In this document: piece after piece, positions 1-4,783 of the stretch | How positions within the stretch are numbered: the first letter of the stretch is position 1 | Layout of the letters: the number at the start of each line of letters is the position of its first letter | NCBI GenBank assembly: GCA_934096785.1 | Contig: CAKONA010000050.1 | Span: 1 to 7,584 of the forward strand | Direction of reading: 5' to 3' | Length of the DNA: 7,584 nt | Source: an uncultured Bacilli bacterium | GTDB taxonomy: Bacteria > Bacillota_I > Bacilli_A > RF39 > UBA660 | Program-made: the position numbers and the translations under genes | Notes under the pieces: model-generated | Seen by the model: the letters and a program-made list of their open reading frames with translations, nothing else | Told to the model about the DNA's origin: nothing | The model's database searches: none

Positions 1-381
1 GTATACTGTAGCGTCATTACATTCTTCATCTATTTCTGTTAGATACATTTTATCTGCGATATCTATAAATTCTTTATATATTGAGGCACCACCTATTATG
101 AATATTTCTTCGTTTAAATCTTTTGTATTTTCAAGAAGTTCTTTCATTGATTTGTATGTTTCAATATTTGAGTTATCTATGGCCAATGAAGTTAGAACTA
201 TGTGATGACGATTTGGTAATAATTTTGGAAGGGATTCTAGTGTTTTTCTTCCCATTATTATTTTGTGGTTTGTTGTCTTTTCTTTGAAGAATTTCATGTC
301 TTCTTTTAGATGCCATATTAAATCATTGTTTCGCCCTAGTTCTCTATTTTTGCCTATTGCGGCGATTATTGAGTAACTCAT
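1..381 (-). CDS. dfrA: Dihydrofolate reductase, 3' end cut by window edge
   Basis: The visible 127 codons encode the N-terminal four fifths of a DHFR of about 160 residues; the C-terminus lies beyond base 1. The enzyme reduces dihydrofolate to tetrahydrofolate with NADPH, regenerating the cofactor oxidised by thymidylate synthase. I see the N-terminal SIIAAIGKNRELG strand and loop, the WHLKEDMKFF substrate helix with the expected acidic catalytic residue (Asp28), the NADPH-site IMGRKTLESLP segment (residues 42-52) and the IIGGASIYKEF motif (95-105). The start ATG overlaps the thyA stop as ATGA (381-378) and no clear ribosome site precedes it, so translation is probably coupled to thyA. It is the last visible gene of the tmk-thyA-dfrA operon. 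Family assignment is secure; only the missing end is unknown. Confidence 0.95.
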   Translation of the reverse strand, partial: MSYSIIAAIGKNRELGRNNDLIWHLKEDMKFFKEKTTNHKIIMGRKTLESLPKLLPNRHHIVLTSLAIDNSNIETYKSMKELLENTKDLNEEIFIIGGASIYKEFIDIADKMYLTEIDEECNDATVY

Positions 382-1280
382 TGTGCGATTGGGAATGAGA
401 TTTTACCATGATGATGGTAGTTAAGAACTTTTATGTCTTTTAATTCTTCACTGTTATCAAAATCATAGAAGTCTTTTACTTCTGGATTTAGCCAAAGTTC
501 TGGAGCAGGTAAATCTTCAAGTTCTTCTCCTCTTTTAATTTGTTCTTTTATACCTTCTATTTGGTTTACATAGATATGTGCATCTTTTATACTCCAGTAT
601 AGTTTGCCTGGTTTAAGTCCAGTTACATGAGCTATCATATAAAGTAGTACTGAGTATTGTGTTACATTAAATGGAAGACCTAGTGGTACATCACAACTTC
701 TTTGGTGAACATATGCATTTAAGTGTCCATCTGTTACATCCCATTCTGAAGACCATACGCATGATGGGAGAACTGCTGTACTTAAGTGTTTATTTTGCCA
801 TAGGTTTACTATCATTCTTCTATCAGTTGGATTATTCTTAATAGTATTAATTAAATTATTGATTTGATCATATTCTTTTACTATCCATCCATATGCTGTT
901 CCGATAGTGTGTGCCCACTCTTTTCCAAAGTCTTTTACTATTTCTTTTTTCACAAGTTTTCCATTTTCATCAGGTACCATTTGAGTTGCTTTCCATAAAC
1001 CATTTTCATCTATTTCCCATTCATCCCAGATGTGTACATTTCTTTCTTGAAGCCATCTTACATCATTACTTTGTACTTGGAAAATCCATAACATTTCAAG
1101 TATTGCTTGTCTATAAAATAATTGTTTTGTTGTTAGAAAGGGAAACTCTTTTTCAAGGTCAAATTCAAAACTATAAGCTGGTATTTTAATAGTATTGATT
1201 CCTGTTCTATTTTCTACTTCTTTTCCTTCCTTTAGTATTTTTTTACATAGTTTAAGATATTCTTTATCCCAACGTCCCAT
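378..1280 (-). CDS. thyA: Thymidylate synthase ThyA
   Basis: A complete 300-residue ThyA converts dUMP and methylene-tetrahydrofolate to dTMP and dihydrofolate in the cytoplasm. Visible motifs are the phosphate-binding NRTG loop (Arg25), the WDEW segment near 85-88, the DRRM pair (Arg154, Arg155), the nucleophile Cys174 in LPSCVW, the HQRSCDVPLGLPFN signature (192-205) with Arg194, Asp197 and Asn205, and DAHIY (233-237). In the E. coli type the nucleophile is followed by His (PPCH); here it is followed by Val-Trp, which as I recall is the form common in clostridial ThyA and is not a defect. The start is well set: AAGGAGG lies five bases upstream and overlaps the tmk stop codon. Gaps are 10 bases to tmk and a 4-base overlap with dfrA, so the three form one operon for dTMP supply. 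Confidence 0.97.
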   Translation of the reverse strand: MGRWDKEYLKLCKKILKEGKEVENRTGINTIKIPAYSFEFDLEKEFPFLTTKQLFYRQAILEMLWIFQVQSNDVRWLQERNVHIWDEWEIDENGLWKATQMVPDENGKLVKKEIVKDFGKEWAHTIGTAYGWIVKEYDQINNLINTIKNNPTDRRMIVNLWQNKHLSTAVLPSCVWSSEWDVTDGHLNAYVHQRSCDVPLGLPFNVTQYSVLLYMIAHVTGLKPGKLYWSIKDAHIYVNQIEGIKEQIKRGEELEDLPAPELWLNPEVKDFYDFDNSEELKDIKVLNYHHHGKISFPIAQ

Positions 1281-1290
1281 TGTTTCCTCC

Positions 1291-2025
1291 TTAAAATCTT
1301 GTCATTCTTTTTATTTCTTCTGTGGCAGTTTCAATATGTTTATCTAATACATCTATTATTTCATTACTTATGTCATCTATTGATTTGATGTCTTCTAATT
1401 TTGTGAATTTGTCTGTTTTTATACAGTTAATACGCGACCAATTATAGCGAGTACATATTTCTTGATATGTTTTTTCTGCGTGTCTTAGATGTTCTTCATT
1501 GTTTTCATTTCCGTCTCCAGATGCTCTTCCTTTTCTAAGTTCTTTTGCTGCTTCAAAAGGCATGTATAGAAATATTACTATGTCTGGTCTAGGTAGTTCA
1601 CATAAATCAAATTCTAGTTTTTCAATGAATCTTAGTATTTTGTTTCTTTCTCTTTTGTTTTTTGCTTTTCCTGCTTGATGTCCCATGTTTGATGTTGTGT
1701 ATCTATCAAGTATTACGATATCGTTTTTGTATAGTTCTTCTTCGATAAACTTTAGAAAATTATAACGTCTATCTGCGGCATAGTATAGACTACTTACTAG
1801 TGGGTCTACATTAGCTGATGTTTCAGGAAATACTGACTCTCCTAATTCTTTTTTACCTAAATATGATGCACCTACAATTTTACCTGTTGGTGTGTCATAT
1901 CTTGGAAATGAATATCTTTTAACTTTTAAACCAAATGCTTTATAGTGTTCTTCAAGCTTTTGGCTCTGTGTTTCTTTTCCTGAACCATCTGTTCCTTCGA
2001 TAACAATTATCTTTGCTCTTTTCAT
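1291..2025 (-). CDS. tmk: Thymidylate (dTMP) kinase
   Basis: This kinase phosphorylates dTMP to dTDP with ATP, the step after ThyA. The 244-residue product has a P-loop EGTDGSGKETQ at residues 10-20 (Lys17 binds ATP phosphates), an AADRR segment at 83-87, the DRY motif at 107-109 in LDRYTTSN, and an Arg/Gly-rich LID-like stretch at 164-175. Glu follows the P-loop lysine where E. coli-type enzymes have Thr; from memory this also occurs in clostridial homologues. The reading frame stays open eight codons further upstream (to 2049), but the ATG at 2025 is preferred: GGAGGA lies five bases before it and MKRAKIIVIEG is the normal family N-terminus, while the longer MLFFWRIF extension reads through the ribosome site. 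It is the first gene of the tmk-thyA-dfrA operon. Confidence 0.95.
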   Translation of the reverse strand: MKRAKIIVIEGTDGSGKETQSQKLEEHYKAFGLKVKRYSFPRYDTPTGKIVGASYLGKKELGESVFPETSANVDPLVSSLYYAADRRYNFLKFIEEELYKNDIVILDRYTTSNMGHQAGKAKNKRERNKILRFIEKLEFDLCELPRPDIVIFLYMPFEAAKELRKGRASGDGNENNEEHLRHAEKTYQEICTRYNWSRINCIKTDKFTKLEDIKSIDDISNEIIDVLDKHIETATEEIKRMTRF

Positions 2026-2030
2026 AAAAA

Positions 2031-2036
2031 TCCTCC
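2031..2036 (-). promoter_or_regulatory. tmk ribosome binding site
   Basis: GGAGGA lies five bases upstream of the ATG at 2025 and within the coding extension that an upstream start at 2049 would require. It therefore decides in favour of the 244-residue tmk product. Confidence 0.85.
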
Positions 2037-2046
2037 AAAAAAATAA

Positions 2047-2061
2047 CATAGTAATACTATG
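2047..2061. promoter_or_regulatory. Perfect palindrome in tmk leader, possible operator
   Basis: CATAGTA and TACTATG form a perfect inverted repeat of seven bases per arm around a single central base. It lies in the tmk leader, about 40 bases downstream of the predicted transcription start and 22 bases upstream of the tmk start codon. A one-base centre is too tight for an RNA loop unless the inner pairs open, so a dimeric DNA-binding protein site is at least as likely as an RNA hairpin. No regulator is encoded nearby, and chance occurrence in AT-rich DNA is possible. Confidence 0.35.
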
Positions 2062-2096
2062 CTAAATTATGTTTAACAAATATTACCTCTATATCT

Positions 2097-2124
2097 AATA
2101 TAACACATAATTTTATATTTTCAA
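2097..2124 (-). promoter_or_regulatory. Promoter of the tmk-thyA-dfrA operon
   Basis: TTGAAA (2119-2124) and TATATT (2097-2102) are separated by 16 bases, and a TG sits one base before the -10 (2104-2105), giving an extended -10 element. The predicted start near 2090 leaves a leader of about 65 bases before the tmk ATG; this leader contains the palindrome at 2047-2061. The -35 begins only 12 bases past the stop codon of the upstream 129-residue gene, and no terminator is visible between them, so some read-through from that gene is also possible. Confidence 0.7.
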
Positions 2125-2135
2125 TAGAGAATTTG

Positions 2136-2525
2136 TTAATGAGTTAATTTCATTTGTGATGGGTCTTCTTTCATTAATGCGAGTAGTTCATCTATGTATT
2201 TTTTGAATTCTAGTGATAGTTCTGCAATCTTCTGTGCGTCTTCAAATGAGACTCCTTCAAACATGTCATGTATGTTTCCGTTTAAGGCATCTTTGTAGCA
2301 CTCAATTATTGTATCTGAATCTAATTTCCCTTCAAAAACTATTTCGTGATATGCATTAAGTTTTGCTTTAATAGGCATTATTTCCATGAATTTGTCTACT
2401 GTATCATTATTTAATTTTGCTTTTACAAAAGATGTAAAGATACCTAACGTATTATTAGTTAAAGGAAAAGGTCCATAGTATGTATATAAGTCATAAATAA
2501 ATATTTTAAGTCCATTATTTTTCAT
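2136..2525 (-). CDS. Hypothetical protein, 129 residues
   Basis: I do not recognise this family. The gene is credible because a near-consensus promoter (TTGAAA-17-TATAAT) and an AGAGGTGA ribosome site precede the ATG at 2525, and codon use resembles the neighbours. The product has no signal peptide and no convincing membrane segment. It begins with an aromatic-rich stretch (FIYDLYTYYGPFPL, residues 9-22). The second half is mostly charged and probably helical, with an acidic region from about 94 to 124. It contains one Cys (residue 76) and no metal-binding cluster. It sits between the dTMP operon and rnhC, transcribed toward tmk, with no terminator before the tmk promoter. It might therefore be co-expressed with tmk in part, but nothing ties it to nucleotide metabolism beyond position. 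Confidence 0.75.
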   Translation of the reverse strand: MKNNGLKIFIYDLYTYYGPFPLTNNTLGIFTSFVKAKLNNDTVDKFMEIMPIKAKLNAYHEIVFEGKLDSDTIIECYKDALNGNIHDMFEGVSFEDAQKIAELSLEFKKYIDELLALMKEDPSQMKLTH

Positions 2526-2550
2526 AAGTCACCTCTTTCTTGTTTAAATT

Positions 2551-2579
2551 ATTATATATTTTTTATTTAAAGATTTCAA
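2551..2579 (-). promoter_or_regulatory. Promoter of the 129-residue hypothetical gene
   Basis: TTGAAA (2574-2579) and a consensus TATAAT (2551-2556) are separated by exactly 17 bases. The predicted start near 2544 gives a leader of about 19 bases carrying the ribosome site. Its -35 hexamer coincides with the -35 region of the divergent rnhC promoter. Confidence 0.75.
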
Positions 2580-2602
2580 GATAAAATAAAATATGATACA
2601 AT
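2574..2602 (+). promoter_or_regulatory. Probable rnhC promoter, extended -10 type
   Basis: TACAAT (2597-2602) is preceded by TG plus one base (2594-2596), an extended -10. The -35 region (TTTCAA or TTCAAG at 2574-2580) is weak, as is common with extended -10 promoters. Transcription would begin near 2609, leaving only about 13 bases before the ATG at 2622. That argues against translation from the TTG at 2607. Confidence 0.5.
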
Positions 2603-2621
2603 ATTCTTGGATGTGATTTAT

Positions 2622-3560
2622 ATGGCAGAACAAAAAACTATTGTATTTAAAGCAAGTGATAATATCAAAGAGAAAATGATTGATTATTATGAGTTATTAC
2701 AAAGAGATAAAAAACCACCCTATTCTGTATTTCAAGCTGAGGAAGGTGGAACTATTATTACTTTATATGAAAGTGGTAAAGTTATGTTCCAAGGTATTAG
2801 TGCTGATATTGATGCTAATATGTGGAAGGATTTAGAGAGACATTTTAATCAAAGAGATATTGATGGTGAATTAAAAGCTAAAGAAAATAAGGAAGATGAT
2901 AAGACTTATTACTATTATGATGCGATTGGTAGTGATGAAGTTGGTACTGGTGACTATTTTGGTCCTATTATTGTGACTGCTACACTCGTTGATAAATCTA
3001 CTAGGAAGTTGCTTGAAGACTTAAAGATAATGGACTCTAAGAAGATGACTGATGAGAAGATTCGTAGGTGTGCACCTATACTTATGGATAAGATTCCTTA
3101 TGTTACTTTTACATTATCTAATTTGAAGTATAATGAACTATCTAATAAGGGATTTAATATGAATAAGATTAAGGCTATTCTTCATAACAGAGTTTTATAT
3201 GAACTTTCTAATAAAGGAATTCCATATCATAAAATTATAGTTGATCAATTTACTACTCCTAGAAGTTATTTTAGTTATTTAAAGCAAGAGAATATTACTG
3301 ATAAGGTTACTAAGATAACATTTTTAACTAAGGGTGAAAGTAAACATTTAAGTGTAGCTGCTGCTAGTGTTATAAGTAGATATTTATTCTTAGTTGAGAT
3401 GGATAAGTTATCAGAAAAGTATGGAGTTACTATATTAAAGGGTGCTAGTGATAAGGTAGATGAACTTGGTAAAAAGATAGTCTCTAAGTATGGTAAAACA
3501 GAACTAGAAAAGATAGCAAAACTTAATTTTAAAAATACAGAAAAGATTCTAAATGACTAG
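2622..3560 (+). CDS. rnhC: Ribonuclease HIII
   Basis: RNase HIII cleaves the RNA strand of RNA-DNA hybrids and removes R-loops and primer remnants. The 312-residue product matches the usual length of about 310. The N-terminal part (residues 1-90) is the TBP-like substrate-binding domain, and a short charged linker leads to the catalytic domain. That domain opens with the diagnostic AIGSDEVGTGDYFGP (Asp105, Glu106), followed by DSKKMTDEKI, the IIVDQF strand (Asp208), the GESKHLSVAAASVISRY helix and the C-terminal KLNFKNT motif. DEVGTGDYFGP separates it from RNase HII. The frame is open to a TTG at 2607, but the ATG at 2622 is chosen because the predicted transcript begins at or after the TTG and GGATGTGA can act as ribosome site for the ATG. 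It is the only plus-strand gene here, and its 3' end overlaps the endolysin gene by 12 bases. Confidence 0.96.
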   Translation: MAEQKTIVFKASDNIKEKMIDYYELLQRDKKPPYSVFQAEEGGTIITLYESGKVMFQGISADIDANMWKDLERHFNQRDIDGELKAKENKEDDKTYYYYDAIGSDEVGTGDYFGPIIVTATLVDKSTRKLLEDLKIMDSKKMTDEKIRRCAPILMDKIPYVTFTLSNLKYNELSNKGFNMNKIKAILHNRVLYELSNKGIPYHKIIVDQFTTPRSYFSYLKQENITDKVTKITFLTKGESKHLSVAAASVISRYLFLVEMDKLSEKYGVTILKGASDKVDELGKKIVSKYGKTELEKIAKLNFKNTEKILND

Positions 3561-3569
3561 AATCTTTTC
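3540..3569. terminator. Two-way intrinsic terminator shared by rnhC and endolysin gene
   Basis: GAAAAGATTCT (3540-3550) and AGAATCTTTTC (3559-3569) are perfect 11-base arms around an 8-base loop, with T-rich sequence leaving the stem on both strands. The rnhC stop (3558-3560) and the endolysin stop (3549-3551) both lie inside the hairpin, so the last codons of each gene also encode the terminator. It should end both convergent transcripts. Confidence 0.85.
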
Positions 3570-4151
3570 ATTTTCCATGAGTTTAATTTTATAGTAACCT
3601 GTTTTAGGACAAATGTATTCAAGTTTGTATTTTATTTCTTCTTTTGGTTCTTCTTTTACCTCTTCTTTAGGTTCTTCTTTTTTTATTTCTTCTTTTAGTA
3701 TTTTATATTCTTTAGATGTTTCAGCGTTTAGAATATTGTTTTCATTTAAGTATGTATATTTTAATGGGTCTACTTTTGTATTGTTGATTTTTACTTCATA
3801 GTGACAGTGTACTCCTTTTGAGTAACCTGTGTTTCCCATAATTCCGAGAATGTCTCCTCTTTTTACTTTGTCTCCTTTTTTAACTCTTATTGTGTTGTAT
3901 TTTAAGTGTGCGACTACTGTTTCAATATTGTTGCCATGATCTATTATTACGTAGTTGCCATATGTTTTACTTGTTTTATCTGTTTTATTATAATTTTTAA
4001 GTACTTTCTTTACTACTCCATCAGCAGGTGCGATTATGTTATGGTTTGGTCCTCCATATTTTGAGTTCCATGCCATATCTAAACCATGATGAGAGCTTGA
4101 AAATCCTCTTGTGAAACTTACATACTTACAGGGAAAATATAGTTTTATCAT
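3549..4151 (-). CDS. M23 peptidase, phage-type endolysin
   Basis: The 200-residue protein has an N-terminal LytM/M23 zinc endopeptidase domain (about 1-130) that should cut peptide cross-bridges in peptidoglycan. Zinc ligands fit His21 and Asp25 (HHGLD) and His117 of the HCH pair; His82 (AHL) and His115 fit the catalytic histidines. GNYVIIDHG, VKKGDKVKRGD and IMGNTGYSKGVH are typical M23 segments. There is no signal peptide: the catalytic fold starts at residue 2, as in endolysins that need a holin to reach the wall. A Glu/Lys/Pro linker (153-174) joins a short C-terminal tail with a PKTGYYKIKL segment (182-191) that may be part of a wall-binding module. Its start overlaps the holin stop as ATGA (4151-4148), indicating translational coupling. 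The family is clear; the phage role is inferred from the holin and missing signal. Confidence 0.88.
   Translation of the reverse strand: MIKLYFPCKYVSFTRGFSSSHHGLDMAWNSKYGGPNHNIIAPADGVVKKVLKNYNKTDKTSKTYGNYVIIDHGNNIETVVAHLKYNTIRVKKGDKVKRGDILGIMGNTGYSKGVHCHYEVKINNTKVDPLKYTYLNENNILNAETSKEYKILKEEIKKEEPKEEVKEEPKEEIKYKLEYICPKTGYYKIKLMENEKILVI
3630..3695 (-). repeat. Low-complexity tandem repeat encoding EPK linker
   Basis: The DNA repeats a TTCTTCTTTTgg-like unit about five times imperfectly. On the minus strand it encodes the charged endolysin linker, with two near-identical EEPKEE blocks. Such tracts change length easily by slippage, so linker length may vary between strains. Confidence 0.7.
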
Positions 4152-4468
4152 AAGTCTTTTCTTTCTATTTCTTTTACTTCAGTTAGCTTGTTATATGACT
4201 TAAATAGTTTGTCTTCAAATGCTTTATATAGGGAGTCTGCTCCAATGAAACTAAATAAACCTACCCAAACTGAATCAACTAATTTGTATTCTGTGAATGA
4301 TAATGTAAACAAAATACCAAAACTCATGGATATTATGAATGATATGTATATCAAGCAATCACTGCATTTTATTAATGATATTGTTTTAATCTTTTGAACG
4401 AATGCTGTACTTATTATGCTCGATGAGACTGCGATTAAAAGCAGTGCTTTTATTAATTCTATATTCAT
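4148..4468 (-). CDS. Holin-like small membrane protein
   Basis: The 106-residue product has three predicted membrane segments, at about 5-24 (LIKALLLIAVSSSIISTAFV), 39-58 (LIYISFIISMSFGILFTLSF) and 67-85 (around WVGLFSFIGADSLYKAF), and a short charged C-terminus (KEIERKDL). Size, topology, the WVGLFSFIGAD segment and the tight coupling to a signal-less endolysin match phage holins, which make membrane holes at a set time so that the lysin reaches the wall. AGGTGG lies a few bases before the ATG at 4468. The stop overlaps the endolysin start by four bases. No strong promoter is seen directly upstream: the best is a weak TTTAAT-16-TATAAC at 4493-4520. The tandem small-RNA units lie upstream on the same strand. 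A non-phage role, such as export of a wall hydrolase, is possible. Confidence 0.75.
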   Translation of the reverse strand: MNIELIKALLLIAVSSSIISTAFVQKIKTISLIKCSDCLIYISFIISMSFGILFTLSFTEYKLVDSVWVGLFSFIGADSLYKAFEDKLFKSYNKLTEVKEIERKDL

Positions 4469-4492
4469 ATTACCACCTATAGTATTTTATTA

Positions 4493-4520
4493 GTTATAGA
4501 TGTTTTTGAATATTATTAAA
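4493..4520 (-). promoter_or_regulatory. Weak candidate promoter of the holin-endolysin pair
   Basis: TTTAAT (4515-4520) and TATAAC (4493-4498) are 16 bases apart. The -10 is one base from consensus but the -35 matches poorly and there is no extended TG. It may give basal transcription; if it is not used, the holin depends on read-through of the RNA terminators upstream. Confidence 0.25.
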
Positions 4521-4532
4521 GTCTAAAAAAGC

Positions 4533-4551
4533 AAAAAACCAGCAGTGCTAG
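4533..4551 (-). terminator. Terminator of small RNA unit A
   Basis: On the minus strand CTAGC, loop ACT, GCTGG and then six T form an intrinsic terminator. The stem has one U-G wobble where unit B has U-A. On the plus strand the same position would be an A-C mismatch, so the structure belongs to minus-strand RNA. It lies between the RNA units and the holin gene. Confidence 0.75.
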
Positions 4552-4604
4552 CCTTTTGAATTAACAACCCATATATGGTATACATATATGCACTAATTAA
4601 ATGT
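4533..4604 (-). ncRNA. Small RNA unit A (downstream copy)
   Basis: This is the second of two tandem homologous units, offset about 116 bases from unit B. It has a TATAAT -10 (4611-4616) at exactly the same distance from the conserved 5' segment as in unit B, a stem-loop of two CATATATG arms (4583-4590 and 4570-4577) with a TATAC loop, an unpaired linker containing ATTCAAA, and an intrinsic terminator. No -35 hexamer is recognisable at 17 bases, so it is either weakly transcribed or made by read-through from unit B. Predicted length is about 72 bases from a start near 4604. No protein of useful length is encoded. The function is unknown. Confidence 0.6.
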
Positions 4605-4645
4605 ACTATTATTATATGCAAAAGCTTAAATTTTATTTATAGCAA

Positions 4646-4720
4646 GCAAAAACTAGCAAAAGCTAGTCTTTGAATCATATCCTTCCATATATGTAAAACA
4701 TATATGCATTAATTAAATGT
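4646..4720 (-). ncRNA. Small RNA unit B (upstream copy)
   Basis: A perfect consensus promoter drives minus-strand transcription from about 4720. The predicted RNA of about 75 bases begins with an unpaired AT-rich segment (ACATTTAATTAA). A stem-loop follows, made of two self-palindromic CATATATG arms (4699-4706 and 4686-4693) with a five-base TTTTA loop, then an unpaired linker containing GGAAGGATATGATTCAAAG and an intrinsic terminator. An 18-codon reading frame starts at the ATG before the first arm, but it has no ribosome site and is not conserved in unit A, so this is most likely a noncoding RNA. The layout (5' hairpin, single-stranded linker, terminator) is that of a base-pairing small RNA. 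I do not recognise a named family. Confidence 0.72.
4648..4667 (-). terminator. Terminator of small RNA unit B
   Basis: ACTAGC and GCTAGT pair perfectly around a four-base loop and run directly into five T on the minus strand. This is a compact intrinsic terminator ending the upstream RNA before the -10 of unit A. Confidence 0.8.
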
Positions 4721-4726
4721 AGTTTA

Positions 4727-4755
4727 ATTATACTTTTTTACGAGTTAACTGTCAA
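4727..4755 (-). promoter_or_regulatory. Perfect consensus sigma-A promoter of small RNA unit B
   Basis: TTGACA (4750-4755), a 17-base spacer and TATAAT (4727-4732) match the vegetative consensus at all twelve positions, the strongest promoter in this window. It begins 29 bases after the stop codon of the broken toxin gene, and no protein start follows within 250 bases. An imperfect dyad (GTTGAC and GTTAAC, 4744-4756) covers the -35 and could be an operator. Confidence 0.88.
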
Positions 4756-4783
4756 CACTTTTTTAAAAAAATATTCTATTTTG

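Larger units (their letters stand above)
4533..4732 (-). repeat. Tandem duplication carrying the two small-RNA units
   Basis: Two diverged direct copies at roughly 116-base spacing fill most of the 315-base space between the toxin pseudogene and the holin gene. The best block, from the CATATATG arm to the -10 side, is 24 bases with one mismatch (4698-4721 against 4582-4605). Stems and -10 boxes are conserved while loops and linkers differ, which suggests selection on RNA structure. Confidence 0.75.

Noticed and set aside
911..1189. Plus-strand 92-codon frame inside thyA.
   Set aside because: It is antisense to a gene with unmistakable thymidylate synthase motifs.
2026..2049. Longer tmk start at 2049 adding MLFFWRIF.
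   Set aside because: It would translate through the ribosome site and adds residues not normal for the family; the ATG at 2025 has an ideal ribosome site.
378..3560. Mycoplasma-type genetic code suggested by low GC and small intergenic spaces.
   Set aside because: TGA ends several genes exactly where the families end, and conserved tryptophans use TGG.
3613..3801. Plus-strand 62-codon frame rich in Ser and Phe.
   Set aside because: It is the antisense shadow of the repetitive endolysin linker, with no promoter or ribosome site.
4654..4710. An 18-codon reading frame inside small RNA unit B (begins MHIC, ends at TAG in the terminator).
   Set aside because: There is no ribosome site, the matching frame in unit A starts with GTG and stops after ten codons, and the conserved bases follow the RNA stems and not the codons.
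4533..4732. CRISPR array or short tandem repeat array.
   Set aside because: There are only two diverged copies, spaced at about 116 bases with conservation running through the whole unit, no unique spacers and no cas genes.
4469..4783. Insertion sequence or transposon remnant in the gene-free stretch.
   Set aside because: I see no terminal inverted repeats, target duplications or transposase fragments; the stretch is explained by the RNA units and their promoter.
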